Assembly: GCA_037783545.1 (NCBI GenBank)
Contig: JBBELK010000093.1
Location: forward strand, 1,736,001 to 1,800,000
DNA from: Henricia sp. BOLD:AAB3569
Taxonomy: Eukaryota > Echinodermata > Asteroidea > Spinulosida > Echinasteridae
DNA: 64,000 bases
Reading direction: 5' to 3'
This document shows positions 42,801 through 57,800 of this stretch, in pieces. Below the pieces are notes generated by a model, which searched no databases, was not told the DNA's origin, and was given only the letters and a program-made list of their open reading frames with translations. The stretch's first letter is position 1. Every line of letters begins with the position of its first letter. The position numbers and the translations under genes are program-made.

Positions 42801-45800
42801 AGTACATTAACTGGCTCGGTGGTACCACATCATTGGGAGCGCGTGTGGTCTAGTGGGTATGAAGCGGGACTCCCAATCAGAGGTTGTGGGTTCAAGCCCC
42901 ACTATGACCAACGTGTCTGTGTCCCTGGGCAAGGCACTTAAAATCGCAGTTGCCTCGTCAACCCAGGCGATATTTGGGAAGCTGTTAAGGGGGAATGCCA
43001 CAATCTAACTGGTAGCAGCCACCTAGTTGAAGCGAAATGGTTCTGGTGATTCCCTGATGGCAGCGGTAATAATGGCAACAGTGCCAGGAGCACCCCGCAG
43101 GGTGGACATGTGCGCTATATAAGAATACAGCATTATTATTATTATTATTGGACACTTATTTTTTACTAGCAACACCAGGGGGTCAATTTCACAAAGACTT
43201 GCAGTGTGTTGTAAGAGTGCTCAAATCCATTTCATCTCGCCGAACTTTTTGGCAGGTTTTATCATTGCGTTTCACAAATTAATGTAACCGAGTGGTTTAG
43301 GTCACTGACTCGCAATACTCGGGTGAAAACTTGGGGTTGCGGGTTCGATACCCGGCTGGGGTACCTGTGCTCTTGAGCAAGGCACTACTTAAACACACTT
43401 GCTCCATCCTTCGGAATGGATGTAAAGCCGTTGGTCCAGTGTGTTGTGTAATGCACTTAAAAGATCCCAGAGCATTCTTTCATGAAGAGTAAGGAGATTC
43501 CCTTGTCTCTGGCTGTCAGCTGCCAATGGCGCCACCCACCTATGTATCTCTATGTTTAGGTGGAAGACACATGTATGTAAGCTTCATGCAATTCAGTCTA
43601 CGGGCTGCGAATTGAAGTTCATTAAACCCATTAAATAATTGTGACGGATACACGTTGGAAGTTGTGGGTACATGTAGCACTATCTTTGGGCAGAACCCTT
43701 CACAAAGTTGTGATTACCTATTAACTTTGCACAAGTCGCAAATTTTTCTTTGTGAAATCGACCCTAGGTTCTTACTCTCCATTTGCGAGAGATGTGCAGT
43801 AGTTTTGACAAGTTGAGTCAAAACTAAGTTGGATCAGAAACAGGAAATGTCACATTTCATTGTTGTGGAACTCAATTAGTTCAAACTGGTCCACTTGGAC
43901 CTGGAGGATATCACTGCAGCAGAACAGTCTTGAAAGCAATATCCAAGTGATTGGTTGATCAGTGCCTTGTTATCCACAAGTTCACTGTATTCAACAAACT
44001 TCTGTTCTGGTCAAGAATTGATATTTTAAGAAAATTTCATCTCTCTTTTCGGAAAGAATACATGAAATCTGCTTATATTATTGTTTACATTTGTGTCCCT
44101 TATTTCACAGCACGAAAGGCTAAAAAGGTTGCTATCGTTTGGCCAGAGAAGCATAGGTAAATATTAAACAAAAGTCTTCTGTCTTTCTCTCTTTATAATT
44201 TAAAGTTTAAAGTAAAAATTTAAACTTTAAAATAATCATGGCGAAAAGCTTTAAATTTTCTGTGTGGCTGTTTTTATCTGCAAAAGTTGTACCATTATCA
44301 GAAAATTTATACTAAAAATTAAGTGTGAAAAACAAAACCAGTGGAGGCACTGTCTTTTGGAGACAGTGACACATAGCCAAAGGGAAAAAGAAAAGAAATG
44401 GCGATTTAGTACATGGAAAAATAATGTGGTCTTTTTACGGTGAAAGGATGCACTTGCCAACCAAGAGAATATTTTCTTACAAATACTTTTATCTTCTCTC
44501 AAAATAAAAGAAATCAACTGCTCACAAAAAATAAGACTCATATTTTCCTGATATTTGCACATTTTTTGTCTTGATTTTTTTGTCTGCAGTAAACGTAATA
44601 ATTATATAATATTGGATGGCTTTTGAGGGTCATGTGAGAATATACCGCACAAGTCCTGAAAACACTGAACGAGCCGAAGGCAAGTTTGGTATTTTTAGGA
44701 CGAGTGCATTTTTTTCTCATATCACCCGAAAAGACATCCAATATTATTATTGTTATATAAAATGAAGCTTTGTTTTGTAATATTTCCGCGAGATTTTTGT
44801 CTGTTTGGTGTTGAAAACTTCAGTTTACAACTGCATGTGCATGTTACTGTTGTACTGTATTTTTGTTACTGAACTCTTGCGTAGCACACACGCGCAATTC
44901 ATTATCTCGATGTACGACGCGCGCGTACGCGTGTGCTTGGGTGCGCCCAGCGTGCACGCGCATCAGATTGGGGCTCTGTGCTGCACAGTATCAGAAACGC
45001 ACGGTATCCGCAAAAGCTTCATTTTATATAATAATAAGGCATATCTGATGAGTGAGAACATAAACTCATCAGGTATGCCTTATATCAATTACCGGGTATT
45101 ATTTTTGTAAGCTGTGTAAATAAAGCAAGAAAGTTTCCCTTTTCTGACTGAAATTTTCATTCTGTAGGAGCCATTATACATTTCATTTTATTTTTTAAAT
45201 AGTTTGGTTTTCATTTCTCCGATGTACAAGCCTTGGAAAATATTGTTCTCAAGATTATTTGTTTTTCTCCCTCCAGTCCCCAGCCAGCTATTTCCCCTCT
45301 GAGTCCAAGCCGTGACCTGTACCAGAAGGTCAAAGAACTCAGCAGGGATGAGGACTCAGCAGAAGGTAAAAGGCAAAGCTAATTATTGTTTTGCGTGTAA
45401 AAAAGCCAACTGGTTCTTTTAAAATAAAGTTAAAGGGGAATTAAACCCCAAGAAACAAAAGACATTGTGCTGAACTAGTGTAACTCGTACATTAATTTCA
45501 TAAAAAGAAGGCATTTCTTACAGTGCGTGTGGTCTAGTGGGTATGAAGCGGGACTCCCAATCAGAGGTTGGGGTTCGAGCCCCACTTTGACCAACGTGTC
45601 TGTGTCCCTGGGCAAGGCACTTAATCCCAGTTGCCTCGTCAACCCAAGCGATATATGGGAAGCTGTTATGGGGAATGCCACAATCTAACTGCTGATAGGG
45701 TTGTGCGCCTTGGCCGGGTTGCCACCTAGTTGAAGCGAAATGGTTCTGGTGATTTCCTGATGGCAGCGGTAATAATGGCAACAGCCGCCTCGGAATATGT

Positions 45801-48800
45801 CTACATAGATAGATGGCGCTTTACAAATGCTTGTGATTATTATTATTATTATTACAATCTTTGCACTTTTCAGACTTATTTTTTACCTCTCTCCTTTGGT
45901 AATTTTGGAGCTTCTGTATGGGCTTTTATTATCTCACCTTGGCCAGGCTACACAAACCTCAAAACTCCCTTGGTTGGTAGGTTATAAGTAAACCCAACCT
46001 CCCTAGTGTACAGAGGGTGGGGAGCCACAGTCGTGTTGGCGTTGTGGTTCTTCCCTTGCCTTTCACCTCTGGTGTCCCTGGTTTGATTCCTGGGAGTGTA
46101 CGTGGATTGGGTTTGTAGTCCTTACCCGGCCATTGGGTTCCCCCCCACCAGGAGATTTCCCTGGGGGTATCCTCCCACTTCTAAAACTGCATCTCCTTCT
46201 TTGTCATCTTAACTTGACAGTAAAGTAAAGTTAAAGCTAATACCATATAGTAGATGGCATATTGGGCCTTAGTTGCTGAAGATGCCACAAAATTAACAAC
46301 CACAGGGATTACTTTTTCAATTTATTTTCTCCCCATACCAAACAGGCCATGGCACAGACTGGACCGCCAAAGTCTTCTTCAACCACAAGTGTTTCTCCGG
46401 TCCCTACCTGAGCAAAGGCCGTATTGCCGAGCTACCCAAGGCCGTCGGTCCAGGCATCGTCGTACTCGTCCTGCGTGAGGTGCTATCGTTGCTAATCAAT
46501 GCCGCCTACACGTCTCCTAGGGTGCTCAAAGAACTGGAGATTGAGAGCGAGGAGACTGCTGGCATGAATGGACACTTACAAGTCATGAAAGCCAAGTGAG
46601 TGTTTTTGTACAATAAGGGGCCGTCCAAAAGTGTCAACATTTTCACGGTTTTACAAAGCATAGGAAAGTGGGAGGGGGATCGATGGCCGAGTAGGACTTT
46701 ACATGCACTGTAAATTTATGTTGACATTTCATGGTAGTGATAAACAAATTTATAAGTAGTATTTTTGGGGGAGGGAGGGGGGAGCGGTCTTAAACAATAA
46801 TGCTCTCTGTAGAACTGTAAAAATATTGATAATTTTGGACGTCCCCTAACCCCTATGCAGAGCTGCCAACCCTCCTGGATTTTTGGGGAAGACATCTGGG
46901 AAAACAGGTTCATTCCGTGACTCCAAACACATCTAAAAATCCCCAAGGTTGTTAATTGACAATCCAGGAGGGTTTTTATCCATGTCAGGACTCACAAATT
47001 TAGTCATTTTTCGAAGAATTTGTTGCAAAATCCGGGAGGGTTTGCAGCTCTGCCTATGTATACACTGGATTGTTTTAGGAAAACTCGGCAGACTAACTAG
47101 TATTTAAACCACAATGCTAATTCCATGAAGAGGTGGACATAACCTTCAAATTTAATATTATATATTTGCTTAGAAAATGGTTTTAAATAATGGCATATGC
47201 AATAAATAGGTTTAGTGTTGAATCTCTGAATGAGATATACTGCAAATTCATTAATGTAATCTTACTAACCATAATTTTTTTGGATAATTATTAAAACTGA
47301 GGAAACTAGTTGTGACTTGCCATATGCAAAAACACACCCAGATATTGCTAGAGATCCCTAACTGTTAAATGCAAAGATTCGGCCGGAGATATTTTTTATA
47401 AGAAAGCAACAATTTAAGATGGATTTATATAAATGCATGTGCGTGACCTCACATGAATGAAACTAGCCCCCTGCATTTAGTATTATGGCTCCGTTTTTAG
47501 GGGAACCAGCCAAAATAAGAATTTTTCATTGATTTCTCAACATGTGGATGAGGTACTGAGTCCACTTTATACACAAGTTGATTTTTATCATACTCATCCC
47601 CAATCACACATGGAGAAAATGCCATTTGTAACTGATTTCCAATCATGTCATTACATGTATTTATATGACATACGAGTTAAAGGCCCATTGTATAATTTGC
47701 AATGACCCAATTGAGTTTTTCATGAGTTGACAAGAAAAACCTTACACAAAGTGTTGATAGCAATGGTAACAAACATCACATGAATTTATTTCCGTCTAAA
47801 ATGGTATTTCATGTCGTAAATTGACAACCGAAGGTGTTTTTTTTTTAAAAAGTCCTGTACACGGGACTTATTTACTATTTACTTGTACACAAAATCCATA
47901 TAAAGATTTTCAAGGTTTTCTGAAGCATTGATGCATCTATGTAGCTAAAATTTCTTCAGGCTAGTTTACCAACATTCTTCCTTAGATATGTTACACTCTT
48001 ATTCCACGAATTTGTGAAAAGTTTTATCTTGCAAATGATACATAGACCTTTAAGAGAAACTGTCCAGGTAAAATTGAATGTTGCACATATTCACTTGCAG
48101 ACACAAGGGCAAAAGCTATCGCTCACTGGTTGAGATCTGCAAATCCTCCAGCCAGGTGACTGAGTACCTTCGGACAGCGTGCATCAAGCTGGAATGCTGC
48201 CCAAGCCTGGTGTCATTGACGTGTGTGAAGGACGAGGAGGAGTGCCCTGATAAATGTGCCAGTCTAACCAAGACCAAAAACAGTAAGGATTGAGAATAAT
48301 AATAGACCTATCAATTGTTTTCCCCCCAGCTCCCCCCTTTCGCGTGACAAAATCCCCACCCCTGGGGCAAAATTTACGTGACAAAAATTCCCACCCATGG
48401 GTGCAAAACATGCACGTCTTGCTACGTCAAAATCCCCACCCTGGGGCATGAAAAATGTGACCAAACCCCCATCTAAGGGGCGGGGCAGCACAGGGGTGTG
48501 GGGGGGATATTGGGGGGGGGGGGGGGGGGGTGCGATATAGGGGGGAATGGGGGGTAGCAGCGTCATAATAGACCTTTATCATGGTCCGGCCATCTTTTCT
48601 TTTCCCCTATTAAAATGAACGTAGCCAAATCGAGGAAAAATACTTTGGTCCCATTTGAAATTGTTAATTGTGTTCATGACATTGACACATATGCGTAGCG
48701 CAATCAAGAAAACGTGCAGCGCGGACAGTAATTCTCTCAAAACAGCAACGGGTGATTACACACACTATGGGGAACAAGAAAAAGATGGATGCACAGTGAT

Positions 48801-51800
48801 AAAGGTCAATAATAGCTGTTACTATTATTATCGCTGCCATCAATCATATCGCTTCTTTTAGGCATGCTGCCAGGCCATGGTGCACATCCTCTCGGCACTT
48901 AGATCTGCACGTTAAGCAGAAGGTCTACGGTTCGAATCCCAATGGAAGTTTGAACCAAGTTTTTTTGTCACTCTATCCAGTCTCCGCATCCAACAAAATC
49001 ATACAAAGTTTTCCACATCTCTATTGAATTAATTGAAATATATTTTGTTTTAATATTCACTGAAATTTGCAGCCTACCAGTTTGCCAAGAAGCGAAAATT
49101 CCAGTACATCAGTCGTCCCACAGGCTCCAAAGCTCCACTCAAGCCTTTGCTACCTCCAGTACGTAAGGGCAACAAGCGACGTAAAAAGCGTCGGCCGTTC
49201 GTCCACCGCAAGAGGCACATACTGTTGCAGGACGGCGTGGAAGAGAATGGGAATAATGACGCGATGAATGAGGAGGAGGGGCGGGGCATCCCGGGAGGAG
49301 GGGGCGGGTTGATTGGAGTCAAACGAAAGAACACATCGCAGACAATGGCGCATGCACTGCTGCAGTCGGCCAAAAGGAAAAAGGTCAGTACATCATTATA
49401 ATTTTTTTTTATTTTTTATTTTTTATTTTTTTTTCTTTTTTTTCTGTGTATTACAGTGCAAGCTCAAACTAAAAATGTTTGCTACAGTGTGAAGGTTTCT
49501 GTATTCAAATGGGGGACGTTTAACAATAGGAACAATTTGGAATCGTGTACAAAACAAATGAGAGCAGTTGCCAAAAAAACAAAAGCCTTCCCGCCCCCCT
49601 CCCCCTAAATAAAAAGTTCAACAAAAGAGGAACAATGAGATCGGTAGGTGGCTACAAGACTGTGAGTGTGTTCTCGAAACCTTTATCCATCTAGTTGAAA
49701 CAGCCTCAAACCAGCGGGGATGGTAAGAACATTTTCAGATATCAAGTCCAAACATTTGCTTTCAATACCTGTATGGACCCCCACTCCCAAATTGTGATTT
49801 AGGCGGTCAGAAAATTTGATGTCAACAAATTTTCTGACCAGTGCCCCTCCACTTAAAACGGTTATTTCCAAATGAATACAAAATTAAAACCTGCTCGGGG
49901 AAGGTTTTTGTTAATGTGCACAACAGTATTTTGCTAGTAGAAATGGCTGATAATGCTTTTTTTAGTGGGATGTGTAATTTCAATTGCCGCACATAGCGCA
50001 CCAAATACTGGGGCTAATTTCATAGAGCTGCTTAAGCATGAAAAATTGCTTAAGCATGAAATATTTTGTTTGATAAAATTAGGTTACCAGCAAAAATTTC
50101 ATGAGATTGAAACAGTAATGGTAATGTAAACGTAAACGGTTATGAACAGTAACAGTAAACGGTAATGAAACAGTCCTCTTACACTAGTCATACACTACTT
50201 CTATCACATGAGGATTTCACTGGTAACGTTCCCTACTAAGCACGAGTTTTTTGTGCTCAAGCAAATAGTTGTGCTTAAACACCTCTATAAAATTGGCCCC
50301 TGGTATTCTGTCTGCAGTAGATACAGCCTAAATAACGGTTAAAATGTGTTGCCGCATACATCGCCAAAAAGCGTTTAATGCTGATGCTCGCAGTAGAACG
50401 TGTTTCTACTACGAGCATTAACGTAAACAGTTTTTGCCAATACATTGGCCTTTAACCGTTATTTTGGCTGTTCCTACTGTGGACAAAATACCGGTTACAT
50501 GTATTTGGCATGCCGCGTGGCATTTGCAGGGACGTGCACCATTAACAAAAGCACTATCAGCTGTTTCTTCTGCCAAAATACCGTTGCGCCCATCGTCAAA
50601 CGAGTAGATTTTAAATTGCCATTGAGAGCATTGGCAGATTACGTGATTGTAAAACAAGAACAACAGCATCATATAACTAAAGAATAAAGTTGATAAACTG
50701 CCTTGTAGAATGTGTAGCCTCATAGATGCAGTAATACTTCAGAAAACTTGAAAAATCCATGCATGTTTTTTGTGTATAAATGAATGTTAAAAAAGTTGTC
50801 TGCAGACAACTTTTACAAAAAAGCACCTTCAGTTGGTAATTTCTTTTACAAAGGTACTGTTTTACAAGGAAAAATCATGTGGTGTTTGTTACCATTGCTA
50901 TCAACAATTTTAGTGGGGTTTTTCTTGTCAACTCGAGAAGTAAAATTTTGGGTAACTGCAAATGATGTATTGGGGCCTTAATCTCCATCGTGTCTATTCC
51001 TTGACTTTGCAGATCCATCCAGTGCCTCCTAAACTAGTCCTGCCTCACCGAGAGAGAGGCACCAAACTCAAGACCTTTGCTGCATTGTTCACCTCCAACA
51101 GAGCTCAAAAGAAAGCTGAGAAAGAGAAGTCTGTCGTCACGCCTGCCAACCACAACAAACCAAAGACAAAAGTAAGTTTATTATTCTTTATTTATTGGTC
51201 GTTCAAAAATCGTTCTGACAGTAAACGTAAAATGTGATGAGCTCTGCACACAGTCTCTTCGAGTGCTAATACAGCCTGGGGTCGATTTCACAAAACGCTA
51301 AGATTCGTCTTAGGAAGGCTTACTCATCTTATCTTGATACCAATACAACATGTAGAATCGATCCTAAGATAAGAAGTTTTGTAAAATCGGCCGCTGGACC
51401 ACAACTAGAAGTCAGTAGATCCAGGCTCATGAAAATACAAAATCACAATGGAAATTACGAGCAACACCCGAATACTGCTTGGAATTTCCAAATAGTGCCC
51501 GGAAATCCCATTGTATATTCGAATTGAAATGAGCCAGGAGCCACCGTTGATTTAGTTTTAGTCACAAAAACTTTACCGAGGCTGTGCGACATCCGACTCA
51601 TTTTAGTACAGCTGGTTACAATTTGTGTGTACAAGTCACTTTTTACAGCAGTGGTTATTGTCAATGTTGTGGCATGTTTCGGTCAAGAAACAGTTTTGAA
51701 TCAAGACTGTGTAGACCATTCAACATAACCGTTAGTCTTTTTAAAAACAATCTGACTAAGACCACACGCTGTTGGATTACTTAAAGGCCCTGTAGATGAT

Positions 51801-54800
51801 CTGTTTTTGAGCGATTCTGCGAATAAAACCATTATAAATCAAAAGAAAGACATCAACAAACTCATCCGAAAAAATTTCAGCTTTGTCAAATGTACCACGT
51901 TTAAAAAAAACATATGCGTTTTCCTGGTCTTGGCGGGGTGTTTCAAATATTCGTTCTCAGTTGATCGGGTACTATGTGGCTTGCGTCATGCACATCATAT
52001 ACTGCGTGTCCGCGCGATCCATAAAAATGCATCGCGTTGGAACACGCACACGCAGTACACAGCGCCCATGCATTTTGGACCGCGTAGATGCGAACCAAAA
52101 ATAAGTAAATTGTTTGCAAACGATCTAAATAATTTCATCTTTACGGATTATTTTCTGGTAAAATTATATCATTTTGAGCGGAAACATTTCATTGGGTAGT
52201 TGCTATTAATTCAATCTTTACTTTCAGAACTTTTCCCCTGTAAACTCGTCGATTACTTTTTTGGGTCATTGCAAATGATACACTGGGCCTTTAATAACTG
52301 AACAAAATATAGAGGTCATTATACCCTAAAATCTCTGGAATATGTTACTTTTGATTCATTGTTGTATTTTGTTGGGTGCCTGGTAGTGGTAGGCAAGCAT
52401 TGGACCTCAGTGATGTACTTAATATCTTAAGTCCTACCAGGGAAACAATGATTTGCAAGATTCTCTTCTAAAATTGATCAATTTGCAATTAACCTGTGTA
52501 GATTGATTTCTCCATTATTTTCACTGAACCCTTAGAAATAGGGTAAAAGAGACTTGTGTTGGCCACAAAACCTGTTCTTAGATTACTGTACTGTTTGACT
52601 TGCATCACTAATGAAATCATCAAAGCTTAATCTTCAGGCAAAGTGATAGAGCGCCCTCTATTGGCTCTTATAAGTCATCTGAATGTCATGAAAACGACTA
52701 TTAGCTGTATGTACATGTACACTGTATGTAGAGCTTCTCAGCTTTCTTTTGCTTCTTAACATTGAGATTACCAAAGGTTACCACAAAATATTTACCCAAA
52801 ATTGTTACGATGATCTGGGTGAATTTTTGGTTTCAAGGCCGGTCGTTTGGTTGTTCAAAGGTACGAAAGCATGTATGTCATGATATGACATCCCTGTATT
52901 ACTGGCACTTTACTCGGTGTGTTCTAAGATAACTGTCGACCCTAAAACATGAATACCTTTGAGTTTTCTCCAACGAATCTGTGCTTTCCGTTGAAAGTTC
53001 CATTGCTTTGTGCGTTGTGTGTCGCCATTTTGACGATAGCGTGTGAGCCATAGCAACAATATCCAAGGGGGAGGGGCTAACTAGGAAAACTCGGAACTAT
53101 GCATTAAAACCCCAATACATCATTTGCAGTGACCCAAAATTTTACTTCATGAATTGACAAAAAAAAAACGATGAAAACTTTTAATAACAATGGTAACAAA
53201 CACCACATGATTTTTTTTTCCCGTAGTATCTTTATGGGAGAAATTTTTAAAATGTCTGCAGACAAGTTTTTTACCATTTATTCAACACAAAACCCATTTA
53301 TTAACATTATGCTTTCGTTGTGATGTTGTTCTGAACATTCTTAAAAGTTTTCCAATCGTGTAATCTGTCTTTTTACAAAAATATCAATACCACACCTCAT
53401 TTTCAATTTAATGCAGTATCAATATGACACATCCGATGTCGTGTAAATATAATTTGACTATTTTTATTTTTGTGACCGGATTTTTCCCCCCATGTGCACA
53501 TGCAACAAGTCTGAAATTATCTCTTTTGTCCTATACAGGGTGTCTCTATAAAAAGTATACCCATTTTAAAATTCAAATTATCGCAAAACTACACAATATT
53601 TCAGAAAAAGAAAAATACCTGTGGAAAGCTTGGAATGTCCTCTGTCCATTGGTATGAGGTTCATTATGTCACTGTCATGGATGACTGAACAAAAAATACA
53701 GTTATGAAAGGTGTCGAAATCAGCACTGTGACAAGTTGTTTTCTGGAATGACAAAGCTCAGACAGGTGTTCTTCACAATTTCTTTGCTGTTACGTAAGAC
53801 TTCATAGGTCAGGGATGTACATTTATGCATCACATTATGTAAGTATTCTTGGATGCACCAAAAGTGTTGCATGCCACAGAAAAAGTTCATACCAACAGCA
53901 AACATGGTGCAGCTCACAACTCAACAGAGGACATTTGTTGTCAAGACATACCATGAGACAAGAAGTTTCATTGCTGTCCAAAATGCCTTTAGGGACCACT
54001 TTCCTGAGAGGCAAGTGCCAACCAAAATGACTATTTGGAAAAATGTGAGAAAGTATGAAGAACACGGGACAAGCTTAAACCGTAACAAGGGACCGGACAT
54101 TCTGGGCACAGACGAACTGGAAGGTCAGAGGAACATATCAACGTGGTTAGAGAGGCGATCGAAGGTAACCCAACGCTAAGCACCAGGAGGAATGATACAG
54201 GATTACCTCGTGCTACCTTCAACAGGATCACACGTCTGGATTTGCATCTCCATCCTTATCACATCCATGTTCAACATCAACTCCTACCAGCTGACCTTGC
54301 CAGACGACTTGCCTTTTCACAATGGTTTGTGGATAAATGTCACAGAGATCCACAGTTTCTGCAGTTCCTTAGTATCGGAGATGAGGCAGCCTTTTCCATG
54401 AATGGGAAAGTGAATTTTCATAACGAGCACATGTACGCTGAACTGCATCATCCACCGGGTTTTTCTTATGACGTGAACATGAGTAGGGAGAAAGTTAATG
54501 TGTGGATTGGACTTTGTGGTAATGGATCATTGTTAGGACCATTTTTCTTTGAAGGAAATTTGAACGGACAGGCATACCTGAATATGATCAATGACTTTGT
54601 GGTACCAGAGATGGATCAGATCTTCCATAGACAGCGACGTGGAGCCTTCAGACGGGTGTGGTGGGCTCGGGATGGAGCCCCTGCACACAGACTTATTGCT
54701 GTGAGGAATCGTCTAGCAGAGCTTTTTGGTAACCGGGTGATTGCATTATTCCACCAGGTTGAATGGCCTGCAAGATCACCAGACTTGACACCATGCGACT

Positions 54801-57800
54801 TCTTCTGTGGGGTCACTTAAAAGGCAAAGTGTTCACCACACCCCCAGCTAACATTCAGGAGTTAAGAGCCCGGTTAGTGGATGAAGTGAATCATCTCCGC
54901 CAAGATCATGGGATGATAAGGCGAGCAGTAAGAGACATGACACGAAGATGCCAACTATGCATCGTCAGAAATGGTGGGCATGTGGAGGGTACAGCACCCT
55001 AAATGTGTCGGGTAGCCTACATGTAATTACCACAATTAAAGGAAAGGATCAGAAAAATGGTGTTGTTTCTTCATTCATTGTCCGGTCACCACTGTCTACA
55101 AACTTGTCACAGTGCTGATTTCGACACCTTTCATAACTGTATTTTTTGTTCAGTCATCCATGACAGTGACATAATGAACCTCATACCAATGGACAGAGGA
55201 CATTCCAAGCTTTCCACAGGTATTTTTCTTTTTCTGAAATATTGTGTAGTTTTGCGATAATTTGAATTTTAAAATGGGTATACTTTTTATAGAGACACCC
55301 TGTATATGATTGCCTTTTTGTGGATTTTTTCCCCAATATTGAATTTGATTTTTTTGAGGTGGAATAGACTGCCGAAGTGAATACGTCACCTTTTGTTGGT
55401 TGCCTAGGCAATTGGATCTAAACTAAAAATCACTCAACCATGTCCCAGTGCTTTTCCAATGGTACTTTTCCCGACGGCCAAGATAGTTTGGATCCAATTG
55501 CCATGGCAACGCACGTCACACTTCGGCTGTCTATCCACTCTGACCTTTAGTCTGTATACAAACAATCTATCAGGTGTATAAAATCCCTAATTTATTGGGG
55601 TTCAATCGACTTTGGCATTGTTGACTGGTGGAGTCCCTGTGGAAATTATGCAATACTGAAATGGACTTCCCCGTGGGTAATTTCATCCACTGACTGGGGA
55701 TTTCCCTAGGGGAATACGATAAAAGGGTATTTGTCTAAAAGCAATTACAGGATTGTTCAAGCTTGATTCAGGATACACCATCGACCTGTGTATAACTTCA
55801 GCTCAGTACCTCATCTATGTTCCAAGAAAACAATGAAAAACAATACCTGTGCTTTCAAGAAATTGTGTAAACCCACCGTCCTTTTTAGACTGGTTATATT
55901 GCACAGAAAACACAGCCATAATACCAGGGACCTAGCTTGATTCACATAAGAGCCACCATGTAAAAACAAGTGCATTTATCTTCAATTATTCTTCAATTAT
56001 TGTTTTCTTATAAGAAGGTATCTCGGGCAGAATCATTGCATTAGGCAGTTGGAACCACTTATAACGGGGTATCTTCCATTTTAACACCGGTATAAGTTTT
56101 TCAGATCAAATGGTTGATTATAAACTTGGGACATTGCAAATCCTGTATATGGGCTTAAACTGGGAAAGGTTTTGAAGGCATTCTGTTACTTGAGACGCCA
56201 GTACCATGCACTTTGTAAACAAGTTTAAAATGGGACAAATGTTGGCAGCCTAGCGATAAAGACTGACGCTTTCTACCAGGGGAATATCGTTACTGAATAT
56301 AAGACCAGCCATTTTTTTTCCAATGACGAAAAATTGATCACTGAAAGTCTAAAATATATCTTTGTCTGTCATCAGTTACAAACCAGCCAGATTTGGGATG
56401 AGAGAAAAATCATATGGCTTTATCGGGATTTGAACCCGATACCTCCGACTCAACATGCAGATGCTCTACCAACTGTGCTATATAAAAAAGCACAGTGATC
56501 TCGGGGCTCGAAATTCATAATGAAGTGATTGCGCAACGCAAGTAAAAATTAACAAACGCAAGTAACCCAAAGCACAAGCTTGCACTTTGCGCAAGTTGGC
56601 ATAAAGTACAGTTTCAACTTTATTGCACCTCAACATTACTTTGCTGATTAAAATTTACTTGATTTGATTGAATAAAAACAAGTTTACTTGAAGTTCCTTT
56701 CTTGTCTTCCGTGTTGTCTCGGTCATTTACGCCAGTCCGTGTTTTATGTATTCACGCTATGTCGGTGCGTGCTCATATCAGTGTGATCATAACATTGGCA
56801 CATACATGTACAATGTAGTATGGTGCAGACGCGATGCACCGATACAGTTTGCACACATCTGCATGTGTTGGAAACTAGATATTGTGCACATGTGAGCTTC
56901 GGGTCGAGTTCGGGCGGTCTGTTCTGACAACTTGTCATCTTAACGCAAGTAAGTTTTTTGCAAGCGCAAGTAAATTCCAATGCCAACTTGCGCAAGGCGC
57001 AAGTCATTTTTGGAGGGAATTTCTACCCCTGGATCTACTCCCTCAGGTTTTCCTTTCGAACCCAATTACCAACTAAGCAAGGTGTTGTATTAAAGGAATA
57101 CTTGGGAATCAGCCTAAAAAATTAATCAGGCATCAGTTTTGTGACATTTTTGTCTCCTAAATTTTGGTTGAATTTCCTTTTAAAACTAGTGAACAATGAC
57201 AACATGTATTCCAAAACACAACTTAAGAGTTTTGTTTTAGTTTCTGTGCATCATTTCGTGCGCACTTCGACACGGGAATAAAAAGTCTGAGTCACTACTT
57301 GATGAGGAGACCAATCAAATTCTGCAAATATTTCATTTTCAGGGGCCCCTTTCCGCTTTCTTTGCATCGGCTGTACTGATTGCTAAGCACAAAACGTTAT
57401 GAAACATTTGTCCTTTACTCTACCCATGGTTTAAGAGAATGCGCTCCTTATGGTTGGTCTCCATATTCGTTTACATGTTCTTTTCAGCCTGACTATATTC
57501 CTGATTGACCTTTGATGAGGTCATCTGCCGCGTCAGAAGTCGCTATTTTTTTATTTTATTTTTTTAATCCAAATTGCCGTTACAAAGCCCACAGGACACT
57601 CAAGTTAAGGGCTACTTAGGTCAAATACAGAAAATCCAGTCCATCACACCGAAACAAGACCAGATAAACCAGTCTCTTCATGATACGAGTGGGGATGGGA
57701 GTCTTAACTAGCTTAGTACACATGTAGTCTGCATCGAGATAACTAAGTTGCCTCTCCCCCTATTATTATAAAAAGTAAAAGTGGAAATCGGGCCAATCGC

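Noticed and set aside
48264-48566. 100-codon minus-strand frame with a proline run
   Set aside because: It is produced by the poly-G tract and the gacaaaatccccaccc repeats. No domain and no splice context.
52640-52740. Extra SFMBT exons in the 9.3 kb intron 18
   Set aside because: Exons 18 and 19 already join in phase 0, and I found no segment with acceptor, donor and matching phase that resembles the SFMBT linker, apart from the weak candidate near 58080.
56414-56482. A tRNA gene on the minus strand
   Set aside because: The T arm and D arm look tRNA-like, but the acceptor stem pairs poorly and the sequence sits in repeat debris. A SINE head is more likely.
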